A DNA stretch of 64,000 nucleotides from an uncultured Bacteroidales bacterium (lineage in GTDB: Bacteria; Bacteroidota; Bacteroidia; Bacteroidales; FEN-979), in the NCBI GenBank assembly GCA_903916595.1, contig CAIWXI010000130.1:1-64000 (forward strand), written 5' to 3'. Below, in pieces: positions 54,704-64,000 of this stretch. The stretch's first letter is position 1; each line of letters begins with the position of its first letter. A program made the translations under genes and the position numbers. The notes beneath the pieces were generated by a model. The model was not told where the DNA came from. It saw only the letters and a program-made list of their open reading frames with translations, and searched no databases.

Positions 54704-54711
54704 TACCTTTG
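54704..54711 (+). promoter_or_regulatory. Candidate -7 box TACCTTTG before the GH5 gene
   Basis: TAnnTTTG match directly behind the terminator and 31 nt before the ATG at 54743; it would start the GH5-GH30-GH3 transcript. A -33 element would have to lie inside the terminator hairpin and is not obvious. Confidence 0.5.
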
Positions 54712-54742
54712 ACAATCCCGAAAGGGGTATAATCAATCGAAT

Positions 54743-57496
54743 ATGAAACTCAGAACGCAGGCCAGAATTTTACTTGTGGGGATCATCCTTTCCCTGGTTG
54801 CGGTCACCGCTTCCGCCCAATGGCTGAAAACGAGCGGAAGAAAGATTATTGATCAAAGCGGAAATGAAGTGATTTTGAGAGGCATGGGGCTCGGAGGATG
54901 GATGCTTCAGGAGCCGTATATGATGGAGATGAGTGATTTCGCCAGCGCTCAGTGGCAAATCAAAGCGAAGATACAGGATCTCATCGGGCCCGCGAATACT
55001 AAAGCTTTTTACGATGCCTGGCATGCAAACCATTGCACGAAAAGAGATATCGACTCAATGGCTTCATGGGGGTTCAACTCGGTGAGGCTGCCCATGCACT
55101 ATAACCTTTTTACTCTGCCTATTGAAGAGGAACCCGTGGCCGGCTCAAACACATGGCTCGACGAAGGATTTGCGTTGACCGACAGTCTGATAAAATGGTG
55201 TTCAGCACAGCATATGTATGTCATTCTTGATCTGCATGCCGCACCAGGCGGACAAGGAAAGGATTATGCAATTTGCGATGGCAACCCGGCCAAGCTATCC
55301 CTGTGGGAAAGTGACGCCAACAAACAAAAAACCATTGCCTTGTGGAGAAAACTGGCCGAACGCTACGCCAATGAACCCTGGGTAGGAGGTTATGACATGC
55401 TGAATGAACCAAACTGGAGCTTTACTGCAGGCGGCAACCAGAACGGTTGCTCCGAGACCTCAAATGCTCCGCTAAGGCAGTTACTGATCAACATCACCAA
55501 CGCCATCAGGGAAGCAGACACAAAGCATATCATCATCATCGAAGGCAACTGCTGGGGAAATAACTACAGTGGTATCCTGCCGGCATGGGATAACAACACT
55601 GTGGTGAGCTTTCACAAATACTGGTCATACAACGACCCTGGCTCTATACAAGGTATGGTAAACCTGAGAAATCAATATAACATTCCACTCTGGTTGGGAG
55701 AATCTGGAGAAAATTCAAATCCCTGGTTTACCTCTGCAATCCGTCTGGCCGAGACTAACAATATAGGCTGGGCCTGGTGGCCCCTGAAAAAGATCAGCTC
55801 GGTGGCAGGCCCCCTTACGATTAAGAAAACTGCTGAATATCAGACTCTGCTTGACTACTGGACCAGCGGGGGCAGCGCACCATCGGCAGGTTTTGCCACC
55901 TATACCCTGATGCAGATGGCGACCAATGCAAAAAATGAATATTGCGTCTACCATAAGGATGTAATTGATGCCATGTTCAGGCAGGTAAATGATTCAACAA
56001 CCAGGGCCTTTGCTCATCATGCAATTCCCGGCATCATCCCTGCTACCGGTTACGACCTGGGCCGGAACGGCAAGGCCTATTCCGATACCGACACCGCCAA
56101 CTACCAGGTAAGTTCCGGTACATATACAGCCTGGAACAAAGGCTGGAGCTACAGGAACGATGGTGTTGATATTGAAACCACTGCCGATGCCAGTGCGGGT
56201 TCAAACGGATACGATGTTGGCTGGACCGCTAACGGTGAATGGTTGCAGTATACCGCTAATGTTGATTCAACAGCTGCCTATACTGTTCAGTTCCATTATG
56301 CCAGCCTCCCGGGACCGGAGATTAAACTTTCAGCCAATGATGCCGGCATCACTCCTACTCTCACTGTGCCATCGTCGGGAGGCATGCAAACCTGGAAGGA
56401 TCTTGCTGTTAATGATGTGATTCTTTATAAAGGCAGCCAAAAACTTAAGCTTGTTTTTGAAAAAGGAGGCATTAACCTGGGTTTCATTAGATTCTCCATA
56501 TCCGGAAAAACCTCTGATGTGCCACTTAAACCCGTTTCAGCAGAGACTTATCAGCAGACCGAGCTCATTTATTTGAGTTTTAATAAAATACTCGTCGATT
56601 CCACAGTCAAAGCCGATGGTTTCAGCTGCACACTGAACGGAAATCCGGCAAATATCAGCAGCCTGACGAAGAACGCCCGGAATTCCTCACAGGTCATCAT
56701 CAGCCTTGACCAGCAGATAACAGCCATAGATACTCTTGAAATCAGCTGCAACGGAGGAAAGCTAAGATCTGCTGATGGCACAGCCCTGGAAGACTTCAGC
56801 AAACTAAGGGTTAAGAACAACCTGCCTGCTTATCTCACGATACCCGGTAAAATTGAAGCCGAGGCATTCAGCTTCAACCAGGGTTTACAGCTCGAAACCA
56901 CAACCGATGTTGGAGGCGGACAAGATGTTGGGTATACAAATACAGGAGACTATCTTGATTACCGGGTGAGGGTTCTGAAGACGGGAAAATATACTTTCGA
57001 ACTGCGGATAGCATGTCTGCAGGATGCCGGCCTTATCCAGGTTCAGCAACTGGACGACAGCTCAGTTGTACTCAACTCATGCAACATCAATGTTCCTGTC
57101 ACCGGTGGCTGGCAAACATGGAGGACTGTGAATTCAGAACTATCGCTTACCGAAGGCCTCTGCAAATTACGGGTCAAAATTCTTCAGCCCGAATTCAATA
57201 TGAACTGGTACAGGTTCACCGATAAAAGCCAGGGAATAGAACTGAACACCGCTGCGGATTTCAGCATCTACCCGAATCCTGCCAGGAACATTCTAACTGT
57301 TGAGATCGCCAGGTCAAAAGGTCAGAGAAAATCATTGTCGTTTCGTAACCTGAACGGCGTTCTGATGAAAAAAACGGAGCTGTCGATGACCGATGACTCT
57401 CAGACCATAGATCTCGGAGACATCCCAAAGGGGTTTTATTTTCTGGAGTTGGATGTATCAGGAACGATCTACCGAAGCAAGCTGATCATTCAATAA
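54743..57496 (+). CDS. GH5 glucanase with two CBM6-like modules and T9SS sorting domain
   Basis: A 917-aa secreted multidomain enzyme. Signal peptide (ends ASAQW), GH5 TIM barrel (about 25-385) with RGMGLGGWM, SVRLPMHYN, acid/base E222 in MLNEPNW and nucleophile E320 in WLGESGEN. Then a CBM6-like module (about 430-590; DVGWTANGEWLQYT), a Big_5/cadherin-like linker (about 600-690), a second CBM6-like module (about 700-825; IEAEAF, DVGYTNTGDYLDY) and a T9SS type A domain (YPNPARNILTV). CBM6 members often bind beta-1,3-glucan. The barrel resembles exo-1,3-glucanase-type GH5; the exact subfamily is not decidable here. The GH30 gene follows after 14 nt. Confidence 0.92.
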   Translation: MKLRTQARILLVGIILSLVAVTASAQWLKTSGRKIIDQSGNEVILRGMGLGGWMLQEPYMMEMSDFASAQWQIKAKIQDLIGPANTKAFYDAWHANHCTKRDIDSMASWGFNSVRLPMHYNLFTLPIEEEPVAGSNTWLDEGFALTDSLIKWCSAQHMYVILDLHAAPGGQGKDYAICDGNPAKLSLWESDANKQKTIALWRKLAERYANEPWVGGYDMLNEPNWSFTAGGNQNGCSETSNAPLRQLLINITNAIREADTKHIIIIEGNCWGNNYSGILPAWDNNTVVSFHKYWSYNDPGSIQGMVNLRNQYNIPLWLGESGENSNPWFTSAIRLAETNNIGWAWWPLKKISSVAGPLTIKKTAEYQTLLDYWTSGGSAPSAGFATYTLMQMATNAKNEYCVYHKDVIDAMFRQVNDSTTRAFAHHAIPGIIPATGYDLGRNGKAYSDTDTANYQVSSGTYTAWNKGWSYRNDGVDIETTADASAGSNGYDVGWTANGEWLQYTANVDSTAAYTVQFHYASLPGPEIKLSANDAGITPTLTVPSSGGMQTWKDLAVNDVILYKGSQKLKLVFEKGGINLGFIRFSISGKTSDVPLKPVSAETYQQTELIYLSFNKILVDSTVKADGFSCTLNGNPANISSLTKNARNSSQVIISLDQQITAIDTLEISCNGGKLRSADGTALEDFSKLRVKNNLPAYLTIPGKIEAEAFSFNQGLQLETTTDVGGGQDVGYTNTGDYLDYRVRVLKTGKYTFELRIACLQDAGLIQVQQLDDSSVVLNSCNINVPVTGGWQTWRTVNSELSLTEGLCKLRVKILQPEFNMNWYRFTDKSQGIELNTAADFSIYPNPARNILTVEIARSKGQRKSLSFRNLNGVLMKKTELSMTDDSQTIDLGDIPKGFYFLELDVSGTIYRSKLIIQ

Positions 57497-57510
57497 ATAA
57501 TCATCGTTTT

Positions 57511-58971
57511 ATGAGAACTATATTTTTTTTATCGGGCCTGATGATGCTGTTTGCCTCTGGTGTAACCAAAGCTGGCAACAGCCTGACCAATACGGGAAAC
57601 AAAGCCGTTAAAAAAGCTGTTGTATACACCACGGCCGAAAACACCAGGCTAAGGCTCTCCATCACCGATACTCTGAAGCTGACCGGTTTTGGTCAGCCGC
57701 TTGAGACACAGCCCTGCGTGTTCGTTGACCCGGACAAAACCTTCCAGACCATGATCGGAATAGGCGGCGCATTGACAGATGCATCTGCAGAAACTTTTGC
57801 AAAAATGCCGAAGGAGAAGCAGCAGGAGATCCTCCAGCAATATTTTGATCCTGAAAAAGGGCTGGGTTATACGCTGGTACGTACCAACATTCACAGTTGT
57901 GATTTCTCAAGCAGCAGTTATACTTATGTGAATGAAAATGATGCTGCATTGAACTCGTTCAGTGTGGCTCACGACCGGCAGTTCCGAATTCCATTCATCA
58001 AACAGGCCACGGCTGCCGCCGGAGGCACGCTTACCCTGTTTGCAAGTCCGTGGAGCCCGCCGGCATGGATGAAAGACAATAAGGACATGCTGCATGGGGG
58101 AAAGCTTAAACCAGCCTATTATCAGAGCTGGGCTGATTATTTTGTGAAGTTTATCAGGGCCTACCAGGCTGAGGGTATCCCGGTTTGGGGCATCAGCGTG
58201 CAAAATGAACCCATGGCAAAACAAACATGGGAATCTTGTATTTATACAGCTGAAGAAGAAAGGGATTTTATAAAGAATTTTCTTGGTCCCACCTTGCAGA
58301 AGGCCGGATTGAGCGAGAAGAAACTTATTGCATGGGATCATAACCGCGACCTCATCTACCAGCGTGCAAGTATTATACTGAGCGATCCTGAAGCTGCAAA
58401 ATATGTATGGGGAATAGGATTTCACTGGTATGAGGACTGGACCGGCGGGGGTAAACTGTTTGATAATGTGAAGCGGGTAAATGAAGCATATCCTAATACC
58501 CATCTGATCTTTACCGAAGGCTGTGCCGAGAGTTTCACTTTCAGTAAAATGTATGAATGGAAATGGGGAGAGGTATACGGGCGTTCCATGATTAACGATT
58601 TCAATAACGGGACGGTGGGATGGACCGACTGGAATATATTGCTGGATGAGACCGGTGGCCCAAATCATGTACAGAATCTCTGCTTTGCCCCGCTGCATGC
58701 CAATACACGTACCGGGGAGCTGTATTATCTAAGTTCATTTTATTATATCGGCCATTTTTCAAAATTTATACGGCCCGGCGCAAAACGGATCATCAGCTCG
58801 GCCAGCCGGGGACAGTTGCTTACCACAGCCTTTCTTAACACCAGCGGAAAGATCGTGGTCATAGTAATGAACCAGAGTAATGAGAAAATAGCATATCGTT
58901 TATGGATCTCGGGGCAGGCTGCAGAAACCACTTCACTGCCGCATTCCATCCAGACCCTTGTTGTAGAATAA
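57511..58971 (+). CDS. GH30 family glycoside hydrolase (second copy)
   Basis: A 486-aa enzyme with a cleavable signal peptide (ends TKAGN), probably periplasmic. GH30 motifs: IGIGGALTDASAET, ASPWSPPAWMKDN, acid/base E233 in VQNEP, nucleophile E336 in FTEGCAES, and FSKFIRPGAKR at the C-terminal side domain. It is clearly diverged from the lipoprotein GH30 and closer to glucosylceramidase/beta-1,6-glucanase (GH30_1/3-type) forms. Two GH30s in one locus suggest division between surface and periplasm. The GH3 gene starts 12 nt downstream. Confidence 0.92.
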   Translation: MRTIFFLSGLMMLFASGVTKAGNSLTNTGNKAVKKAVVYTTAENTRLRLSITDTLKLTGFGQPLETQPCVFVDPDKTFQTMIGIGGALTDASAETFAKMPKEKQQEILQQYFDPEKGLGYTLVRTNIHSCDFSSSSYTYVNENDAALNSFSVAHDRQFRIPFIKQATAAAGGTLTLFASPWSPPAWMKDNKDMLHGGKLKPAYYQSWADYFVKFIRAYQAEGIPVWGISVQNEPMAKQTWESCIYTAEEERDFIKNFLGPTLQKAGLSEKKLIAWDHNRDLIYQRASIILSDPEAAKYVWGIGFHWYEDWTGGGKLFDNVKRVNEAYPNTHLIFTEGCAESFTFSKMYEWKWGEVYGRSMINDFNNGTVGWTDWNILLDETGGPNHVQNLCFAPLHANTRTGELYYLSSFYYIGHFSKFIRPGAKRIISSASRGQLLTTAFLNTSGKIVVIVMNQSNEKIAYRLWISGQAAETTSLPHSIQTLVVE

Positions 58972-58983
58972 TCAAAACAGATC

Positions 58984-61512
58984 ATGGAGGTAATTATGTT
59001 GAAAATGAGAATTGTTTTTGGGCTTGCAGCCTTGATGGTATTTACACAGATGGTACAGTCGCAGGTATACAAAGATCCTAAAGCAACTGTTGACGCCAGG
59101 GTTAAGGACCTGCTCGGGAAAATGAGTCTTGATGAGAAGATCGACCAGCTTTCAGGCACTGGTGGAAAAGGTTTCGACACCAGGGAAAACACCCGGCTGG
59201 GGATCCCTGCCTTCAGGATGACCGATGGCCCATTAGGAGTTCGCTGGGATAAATCGACTTCATTTCCCTGTGGTGTTGCCATCGCTGCTACATGGGACAC
59301 AAGTCTTGTGGCGAGGTTTGCCGATGCCCTTGCAGAAGAGACCCAGGCCCACGGCAGGAATTTACTGCTTGGGCCCTGTGTGAACATCCACCGTTTCCCG
59401 GCAGGCGGACGTAATTTTGAAAGTTACGGGGAAGACCCCTGGCTCACTTCCCGTCTGGCTGTGAGTTATATCAAAGCCCTTCAGTCGCATGATGTGATTG
59501 CCAGTGTAAAACATTTCGCTCTGAACAACCAGGAATGGCAACGTACCGAAGTGAATGTAACAGCCGATGAACGGGCCATGCGCGAGATCTACCTGCCTTC
59601 GTTTGAAGCTGCGGTGAAAGAGGCAGGGGCGTACACTGTGATGTCGGCCTATAACAAGGTGAATGGGTGGTGGTGCAGCGAAAACAAAGCCTTGCTAACC
59701 GATATTCTGAAAAGGGACTGGGGTTTTAAAGGACTGGTGGTCTCCGACTGGGTTTCCACACATTCAACGGTAAATGCAGCGAACAACGGACTGGATCTGG
59801 AAATGCCCGTTGGCGATGTTTTCTCAATGGAGAAGCTGAAAAAAGCCATCAAGGAAGGTAAAATTTCTGAAGCCACTATAAACGACAAGGTAAGCCGTAT
59901 TTTAAGAGTGAAGTTCATGGCCGGACTGTTCGACAGACAGTTCATCCAGGATGCCGCTGTACTGACTTCAGATGCACATAAGAAACTTGCCCTGAAAATT
60001 GCCGAAGAAAGCATCGTACTGCTGAAGAACGATTCAGCTCTTCTCCCGCTTAATCCCGACAAACTGAAAAAAATCGCGGTGATTGGCCCCAACGCTGCTG
60101 TTGCCAGGGTAGGCGGAGGCGGTAGTTCGTATGTGAACCCGCTATACAGCATTTCACCGCTTGAAGGCATTAAGAACCTGGTCGGCAATAAGGCGCAGGT
60201 GGTCTATGCCCAGGGCGACATATTACGTTCCACCCCGATTCAGCCTGTTGGACGGCGTTTTCTACTGCCTGATGGCCTGAAGGGCAAGGGGCTTAAAGGA
60301 GAATATTTCGATAACCCCAGGCTTGAGGGAGACCCTGTATATCTTCGGGTGGATACAGCGCTGTATTTCCTGTGGGAAGACAATTCTCCTGCTCCGGGAA
60401 TCAGTAACGACAGTTTTTCGGTGAGATGGAGCGGTTCACTTACTCCACCGGTTTCACGTACATACACTTTTTACGCGGTCAGTGATGATGGCGTGAGAGT
60501 ATTCATCGACGGGGCTCAGCTCATCTCAAACTGGAGCGATCACGGCACTACCGTTGATTCAGCAAAGATTGACCTGGTTGGCGGACAGTCGTACGATATC
60601 AAAGTTGAATATTATGAGAACTCGGGTGACGCTGTACTTATCCTGGGCTGGGACCTTCCCGTCGACAAAATCCAGAGCAAGTTGATTGCTGAAGCCGTTG
60701 AAGCCGCCCGGGACGCTGATGTGGCTATAGTTTTTGCCGGGACCTCCGCTGCTTTCGAGAGTGAAGGGTTTGACCGCATCGGAGGCCTGAATCTGCCAGA
60801 AAAGCAGGATGAGCTGATAAAAGCCGTTTCCGCTGCCAACCCGCATACCATCGTGGTGCTAAATACCGGTACTCCTGTCATCACCGAAAGCTGGCTGAAC
60901 AAAGTCCCCGTTTTACTTGAAGCGTTTTTTTCCGGTCAGGAAGGAGGCAACGCGATTGCCGACGTCCTGTTTGGGAAACACAACCCATCGGCCAAACTGC
61001 CTTTCTCGTTTATCAGCGGATATAATCAAACCCCGGCCTATCAGAAGTATATGGATAAAAGCCTGGTGGCTCCCTACACCGAAGGAATTTTCGTTGGATA
61101 CCGTTACCTCGAAAAGAATAAGCTTACCCCGACTTTCCCGTTCGGATTCGGATTATCTTATACTACCTTCGCCTATTCAGATCTTCGTGCTGTAAAGGCT
61201 GCAAACGGAAGCTGGGAGGTCAGCCTGAAAGTGAAAAATACAGGTAAGATTGCAGGCAGCGAGATCGTTCAGCTTTATGTATCAGATGCTCACAGCCATG
61301 TTCCCCGTCCCCTGAAAGAGCTCAAGGCGTTCTCAAAGGTAACTCTTGAACCAGGTGAGGAGAAGACAGTGATCATGCACTTGAATTTCCGCTCATTTGC
61401 TTATTACAACGTGGCAGGGAAGCAATGGAAAGCAGAACCCGGCAGTTTTGAGATCCTGGCAGGCAGCTCATCCGCAGATATCAGACTTAAGACCAAAATT
61501 GATTACCTTTGA
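58984..61512 (+). CDS. GH3 beta-glucosidase with PA14 insertion
   Basis: An 842-aa enzyme with signal peptide (internal Mets at codons 5 and 8 are alternative starts). The GH3 N-terminal barrel carries KHFALNNQE and the nucleophile D255 in GLVVSDW. The C-terminal alpha/beta sandwich is interrupted by a PA14 module (about 430-560; GLKGEYFDN, YAVSDDGVRVFIDG), and a Fn3-like domain closes the chain. PA14-type GH3s release glucose from beta-linked oligosaccharides. Expected last step of the locus in the periplasm. Confidence 0.94.
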   Translation: MEVIMLKMRIVFGLAALMVFTQMVQSQVYKDPKATVDARVKDLLGKMSLDEKIDQLSGTGGKGFDTRENTRLGIPAFRMTDGPLGVRWDKSTSFPCGVAIAATWDTSLVARFADALAEETQAHGRNLLLGPCVNIHRFPAGGRNFESYGEDPWLTSRLAVSYIKALQSHDVIASVKHFALNNQEWQRTEVNVTADERAMREIYLPSFEAAVKEAGAYTVMSAYNKVNGWWCSENKALLTDILKRDWGFKGLVVSDWVSTHSTVNAANNGLDLEMPVGDVFSMEKLKKAIKEGKISEATINDKVSRILRVKFMAGLFDRQFIQDAAVLTSDAHKKLALKIAEESIVLLKNDSALLPLNPDKLKKIAVIGPNAAVARVGGGGSSYVNPLYSISPLEGIKNLVGNKAQVVYAQGDILRSTPIQPVGRRFLLPDGLKGKGLKGEYFDNPRLEGDPVYLRVDTALYFLWEDNSPAPGISNDSFSVRWSGSLTPPVSRTYTFYAVSDDGVRVFIDGAQLISNWSDHGTTVDSAKIDLVGGQSYDIKVEYYENSGDAVLILGWDLPVDKIQSKLIAEAVEAARDADVAIVFAGTSAAFESEGFDRIGGLNLPEKQDELIKAVSAANPHTIVVLNTGTPVITESWLNKVPVLLEAFFSGQEGGNAIADVLFGKHNPSAKLPFSFISGYNQTPAYQKYMDKSLVAPYTEGIFVGYRYLEKNKLTPTFPFGFGLSYTTFAYSDLRAVKAANGSWEVSLKVKNTGKIAGSEIVQLYVSDAHSHVPRPLKELKAFSKVTLEPGEEKTVIMHLNFRSFAYYNVAGKQWKAEPGSFEILAGSSSADIRLKTKIDYL

Positions 61513-61550
61513 TGTAAATAAAGGATAATGCCCATCAAACCAGCTAAATC

Positions 61551-61931
61551 ATGAAAGACTTCAAGAAGTATTATCATATCCCTGCCCCACCCCATGATGT
61601 GTACGCTGCACTCACCAATCCGGTTACGCTTCAGCTGTGGACAGGAGAACCTGCAGTAATGTCGACCGAGCCAGGCTCTGAGTTTTCGCTGTGGGACGGC
61701 AGTATCGTTGGGAAGAACCTCGAATTTGAGGACGGCAGAAAAATTGTGCAGCAGTGGTATTTCGACGGGCAGGATGAAGAGTCGATTGTTACGATTATTC
61801 TTCATGCTCAGGGCGATGGTACTTCTGCGGAACTCAGGCATACCAACATCCCCGACGCGGAATACAAGGATTTTACCGATGGATGGGATGAATTTTATTT
61901 TGGAACCTTATATACATTTTATAAAGATTAA
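61551..61931 (+). CDS. SRPBCC / AHSA1-like domain protein
   Basis: A 126-aa cytoplasmic helix-grip protein (START/AHSA1 superfamily). Typical start IPAPPHDVYAALTNPVTLQLW and later GKNLEFEDGRKIVQQW and WDEFYFGTL. It should bind a hydrophobic ligand or client; no specific role is known. It begins 38 nt after the GH3 gene on the same strand but has no obvious link to glycan breakdown. Confidence 0.87.
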   Translation: MKDFKKYYHIPAPPHDVYAALTNPVTLQLWTGEPAVMSTEPGSEFSLWDGSIVGKNLEFEDGRKIVQQWYFDGQDEESIVTIILHAQGDGTSAELRHTNIPDAEYKDFTDGWDEFYFGTLYTFYKD

Positions 61932-61956
61932 CGTTAATTTAAAATAAACATATCCT

Positions 61957-62586
61957 ATGAAAAAACTGAAGTTTTCGGCCGGTATCACCGGTTTTATTGC
62001 ACTGATGCTGCTAATTTCCTGTGTCTCGCCAATTACCCTCACAAGCTGGAAAGACCCCAACGATCACTCTAAGATCTCAAAAGTTATTGTGTTTCCCCTG
62101 TTCTCTAAATTGGAATATGTGAAACCTTTTGAGCAGTCCATGTGCGCCTATTTTAATCAGCAGGGCCTAAGAAGTATGGGCTCTCTCGATTTTCTGAGTC
62201 CTTCGAAAACATATACCGTTGATCAGATCAAGCAGAAGATCGACAGCCTGGGCGCCGATGCAGTTCTTATCTTTAAATATACCGGCACTGATAAAGAAGC
62301 CGACTATGTCCCCGCAACATATTACGGCGGCTGGGGTGGCGGCTGGGGCTGGGGAGGTGGATTCTACGGCGGCGGTGTATATACCGGCGGTTACTGGAGC
62401 ACTACTTCTACCGTGAATATCAAATCGGTGTTATACAATGTGAAGAAGAGCGATGGAGCTGTATGGACAGCCGAAATTTCAGTTACCGATCCACAGTATG
62501 TTGATCAGTCGGCTATGCAGCTTTCACAGAAGATCTATGCCGATTGGGTGAGCAATGGGATGGTCAATTTGCCGATGAAAAAATAA
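61957..62586 (+). CDS. Lipoprotein with Gly/Trp-rich loop
   Basis: A 209-aa lipoprotein, lipobox LISC. Two alpha/beta segments resemble the DUF4136-type envelope lipoproteins (SWKDPNDHSKISKVIVFPL and VDQSAMQLSQKIYADWV), separated by an unusual loop YYGGWGGGWGWGGGFYGGG at about residues 124-142. Function unknown. Starts 25 nt after the SRPBCC gene. Confidence 0.75.
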   Translation: MKKLKFSAGITGFIALMLLISCVSPITLTSWKDPNDHSKISKVIVFPLFSKLEYVKPFEQSMCAYFNQQGLRSMGSLDFLSPSKTYTVDQIKQKIDSLGADAVLIFKYTGTDKEADYVPATYYGGWGGGWGWGGGFYGGGVYTGGYWSTTSTVNIKSVLYNVKKSDGAVWTAEISVTDPQYVDQSAMQLSQKIYADWVSNGMVNLPMKK

Positions 62587-62593
62587 AGGAAAG

Positions 62594-62617
62594 AATAATC
62601 GAATACTCGAATAATCA
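62594..62617. repeat. Tandem array, 3 x AATANTCG octamer
   Basis: AATAATCG, AATACTCG, AATAATCA in a row, just downstream of the lipoprotein stop codon. Confidence 0.85.
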
Positions 62618-62634
62618 AATTTTGAATTTAGAAT

Positions 62635-62658
62635 GAAGGTCTGAAAGACTGAAGGGTT
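62635..62658. repeat. Tandem array, 3 x GAARGNCT-like octamer
   Basis: GAAGGTCT, GAAAGACT, GAAGGGTT. Ends one base before the stop codon of the convergent minus-strand gene. Confidence 0.7.
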
Positions 62659-62659
62659 T

Positions 62660-63397
<738 letters not shown>

Positions 63398-63548
63398 AGG
63401 TAAGGAGGCTTAGAATTAGCCTGCTGGGCTCTTGTTTGAAAAATAGAAGATTAAAATTAATTCAATTCCCTTCATCCATAGCATTTTTGTTAAAAAATTC
63501 AACGAAAAAGAAGCAATTTCATATACAATATATCTCTACCGGTAAATT

Positions 63549-63570
63549 TCCCGTCCCTGCGGGGATGGGA
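63549..63570. other. GC-rich hairpin, 9-bp stem with TGCG loop
   Basis: TCCCGTCCC pairs with GGGATGGGA (one G-U) around a TGCG tetraloop. No T-run follows, so it is not a normal terminator. It sits just upstream of the peptidylprolyl isomerase promoter in an otherwise AT-rich 236-nt gap (63398-63633). Confidence 0.6.
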
Positions 63571-63576
63571 CCCAGG

Positions 63577-63610
63577 TTTGCTTGATCTTACGAAAATTTC
63601 CGTAAATTTG
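63577..63610 (+). promoter_or_regulatory. Promoter for the peptidylprolyl isomerase gene
   Basis: TAAATTTG at 63603-63610 is a clear -7 box. The -33 element may be TTG at 63582-63584 (18-nt spacer) or TTTG at 63577-63580 (22-nt spacer). An 18-bp near-palindrome, TTACGAAAATTTCCGTAA (63588-63605), overlaps the -7 box. The surrounding CGTAAaTTTGCAgCCT resembles the tRNA-Ser promoter. Confidence 0.65.
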
Positions 63611-63633
63611 CAGCCTCATTTAAAAACTTTCTT

Positions 63634-64000
63634 ATGAAAAAGATCGTATTATTCTTTATGGCAAGTGTGCTTGCTTTTAGTTTATCATTAATGTCTCAAA
63701 CCAAAAAATCTCAAAAAGTGGTAAAATTTGTAATTCATACCGACTATGGTGACATGACGGGTTTTCTTTATAATGAAACACCCCAGCACCGCGATAATTT
63801 TGTGAAGCTTGTAACTCAGGGCTTCTACAATGGAGCCTTATTTCACAGGGTGATTCCCCAGTTCATGATCCAGGGTGGCGACCCTGATTCAAAGACTGCT
63901 AAACCAGGTCAGCAGCTTGGCGCCGGTGATGTAGGGTATACAGTTCCCGCCGAATTCAACCCTGCTTTTATTCATAAAAAAGGTGCTCTTTCGGCTGCAA
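63634..64000 (+). CDS. Cyclophilin-type peptidylprolyl isomerase (partial, runs off window)
   Basis: The start and first 122 codons are present; the 3' end is beyond the window, so the ORF track does not list it. A signal peptide (MKKIVLFF to LMSQ) indicates a periplasmic folding catalyst. The cyclophilin core begins at [15 protein letters not shown] and contains the signature [15 protein letters not shown], with R and F/Q active-site residues in place. Isomerises prolyl bonds of exported proteins. Confidence 0.93.
   Translation, partial: MKKIVLFFMASVLAFSLSLMSQTKKSQKVVKFVIHTDYGDMTGFLYNETPQHRDNFVKLVTQGFYNGALFHRVIPQFMIQGGDPDSKTAKPGQQLGAGDVGYTVPAEFNPAFIHKKGALSAA

Noticed and set aside
57907-58698. 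263-aa minus-strand ORF
   Set aside because: Antisense to the second GH30, whose catalytic motifs are intact.
48238-58971. The two GH30 genes as a recent tandem duplication
   Set aside because: They differ in signal type and in most motif contexts, so the duplication, if any, is old.

Overview
The window looks like chromosome from an environmental member of the Bacteroidota, probably Bacteroidales-like. The evidence is two SusC/SusD pairs, several proteins ending in type IX secretion (T9SS) type A sorting domains, BACON and FISUMP domains, many SPII lipoproteins, a Nudix-type transcription regulator, and start regions that carry the Bacteroidota -7 box TAnnTTTG instead of a strong Shine-Dalgarno. 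Species cannot be read from the sequence. No integrase, transposase, phage gene or CRISPR array is visible.

Layout. 1-279: inverted-repeat element abutting the 3' end of nrdJ. 280-6968 (minus): B12-dependent ribonucleotide reductase, a YhbP-like flavin-fold protein, and a large exported protein that joins a degenerate peptidase-MA-like region, a TolB-like propeller and a C-terminal barrel. 7071-10662 (plus): GloB-like hydrolase, family 9 glycosyltransferase, TatD nuclease, and type I asparaginase preceded by two tandem-repeat arrays. 10658-10912: promoter, tRNA-Ser(GGA) and terminator. 11053-16902 (plus): AsmA-like protein, a Tat-signal MBL hydrolase, and a FISUMP protein. 16985-26314 (minus): two giant T9SS cargo proteins. 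26550-36051 (minus): a tightly packed envelope and phosphate cluster (symporter, BamA-like barrel, AsmA-like/GT51 transglycosylase, MarC, PPK2, small exported proteins, a GDPD lipoprotein). 36166-39875: small lipoprotein, CPBP protease, DusB, DUF5009 acyltransferase.

39902-61512 is the main functional unit: a polysaccharide utilization locus. A divergent Nudix-type regulator faces a two-PKD surface lipoprotein, then GH16 (T9SS), SusC1-SusD1, lipoprotein GH30, SusC2-SusD2, GH5 with two CBM6-like modules (T9SS), a second GH30 and a PA14-containing GH3. The family combination fits beta-1,3/beta-1,6-glucan (laminarin-like) breakdown: GH16/GH5 cut the chain outside or at the surface, the GH30s attack beta-1,6 branches, two SusCD transporters import oligosaccharides, and GH3 releases glucose in the periplasm. 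Terminators at 42662-42708 and 54668-54702 and promoter-like boxes near 40828, 49867 and 54704 divide it into several transcripts.

The most unusual signal is not a gene. At least seven places carry tandem arrays of 7- or 8-nt units of different sequence (GGATNCN, ATGTACG, ATCTGNT, TTCACCAT, CGTGATNN, AATANTCG, GAARGNCT). Most touch a stop codon, a start codon or a tRNA leader. One heptamer family (GGATNCN) sits inside two unrelated coding sequences in opposite orientation relative to the gene, so it encodes completely different peptides.
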